NCBI GenBank assembly: GCA_020086605.1
Contig: JACBWW010000020.1
Span: 14,619,382-14,683,381 of the forward strand
Origin: Lanius collurio
Lineage: Eukaryota; Chordata; Aves; Passeriformes; Laniidae
Direction: 5' to 3'
DNA length: 64,000 nucleotides
Below are positions 62,901 to 64,000 of the stretch, piece by piece. Made by a program: the position numbers and the translations under genes. The notes beneath the pieces are model-generated. The model did no database searches and was not told where the DNA came from. It saw nothing but the letters and a program-made list of their open reading frames with translations. Each line of letters starts with the position of its first letter. Within the stretch, counting starts at the first letter, position 1.

Positions 62901-64000
62901 CAACTTTTCTGCATAAGAGGCTGTCTTCCATGTGTGTATATGCACAAAATTTGCTCCTAATGGCCTGGAATTCAGCTTAGCACTCTGTTATTAAAGGAAA
63001 ATGATTAGGTGCCTCTTTCTCTACACAGTCAAAATATGTATGATACATGCATAGGGAACAAAAGGTCCCTGTATCATTGTAAAGCAATGCTTAACAGCAG
63101 TTTACAATTGAAAATCATCTACCAGAGGTTTAAAAAAGTCTCAGTTTTCTCCTTCAACCAGTCTGTATTCTACCAGTCAGCCAGTTTGTGTTAGTGTGTC
63201 TGAAGAAGCACTCCAATTTGTGTGGAGCCCAAAATATTTAAAACTGTGTAAACTGAATGAGCAGCTCAAAGGAAATATTTTCATTCATATTTTGATATAA
63301 ATGCATATTGTCTAAGAGTGGTCCCCAACAAATAAATTCAATGTTAATTCAGATGTTGATGAGGTTTCTATGTGTCATTTCAAGAAAGACTGTGTTAAAA
63401 TAAACCAGGTTGGAGTGAAAAAGGCTTGACTAAATTCATTACAGCACATACACAGGGAAAAATTATCCACAACTTCTTGGCCAAATACAAACAAGGCTAA
63501 TTTCCTTGATGTATTCTTCTATATGTTTGGGCATACAAAATTCAACACGTGGTAATAAGAGTTCTTTTCAGCTGGAAAACATCACTGTGGAAATGAAGTT
63601 CTTGCCTGCTTTAATATCACTCTTTCAAAAGTCTGAGATACCTGATGGCTGAAAATCATTCTAAAGATTCATGAAGTTGATGAAGTTTAGTGCAGATTTG
63701 GTTACTAACATGTTCATATTTCAGATGCTTTTATGGTTTGTAAAATATAGTCCCAACAATTATGCAAAAAATATATGTCAAAGTTTTGGTGCTTGTGTCT
63801 CCTGTTTGTTGAAAACAATCAGTGAAGTTAAAAAAAAATTCACACGGCTTTGTCTACATAGCAGAAGAAATCTGGATGCTGATGAAAATTAAGATAGCTA
63901 AAATGACAATTAGAAAAATGAGCTAGTATTCTAATTTGGAGGTAAGAGCTATTCTAACCAGAAGGTGATGAGAGAAACACAAATTTTCCCAAAAGAAAAT
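53996..64000. other. AT-rich unique DNA, no gene recognised
   Basis: Ten kilobases without a recognisable exon, RNA gene or transposon. Noted contents are a 14-bp perfect palindrome (54627-54640), an RFX-like motif (55885-55898), a T16 run (56236-56251), a short duplication of TTCTTCCCTAAAAT (59687-59700 and 59709-59722) and an alternating purine-pyrimidine stretch near 62587-62616. Open frames reach 134 codons (57589-57993, minus) but show no known domain. Confidence 0.55.
55885..55898. promoter_or_regulatory. RFX/X-box-like palindrome
   Basis: GTTCCCATGGCAAC differs at one position from the palindromic X-box GTTGCCATGGCAAC bound by RFX factors. It lies in a GC-richer patch (about 55800-56200) between AT-rich flanks. 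A single motif match is weak evidence for function. Confidence 0.3.

Overview
The window looks like AT-rich, gene-poor vertebrate nuclear DNA from a bird, probably a neoavian such as a songbird. The evidence is the repeats. There are five clear 5'-truncated CR1 (chicken repeat 1) LINE fragments, three showing the usual CR1 3' end or its remnant. There are also two copies of one LTR family that I know to be widespread in bird genomes. No bacterial-style operons, tRNA or rRNA genes, CRISPR arrays or phage genes were seen. I found no exon or protein-coding gene I could defend. Every recognisable coding sequence is decayed LINE reverse transcriptase, and the other open frames are short and match nothing I recognise. 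Species and chromosome cannot be read from the sequence.

Layout: 1-25.8 kb is mostly unique AT-rich DNA. It holds a strong short hairpin near 0.9 kb, a possible LTR remnant at about 11.4-11.9 kb, and perfect tandem duplications at 18.0 kb (68 bp x 2) and 21.2 kb (51 bp x 2). From 25.8 to 43.7 kb there are minus-strand CR1 fragments at 25.8, 37.1 and 39.7 kb, a 28-bp repeat (2.8 copies) at 35.1 kb, and purine-rich or GC-richer islands at 28.1 and 31.0 kb. From 43.7 to 54 kb lies the richest repeat cluster: a plus-strand solo LTR (43.7-44.2 kb); a second, minus-strand LTR of the same family (48.8-50.0 kb) split by a CR1 insertion and carrying a pure (GGGAT)21 array; and a 1-kb plus-strand CR1 (53.0-54.0 kb) preceded by a (GTTT)7 array. 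From 54 to 64 kb is unique AT-rich DNA with one RFX-like motif near 55.9 kb.

There is no gene network to describe; the story is layered repeat history. The most interesting points are the CR1-in-LTR nest, the G-quadruplex-prone pentamer array that appears to have grown inside the LTR, and a pair of CR1 copies that are about 97% alike over one half and only about three-quarters alike over the other. I found no new biological system. All identity estimates are by eye; no alignment or database search was run.
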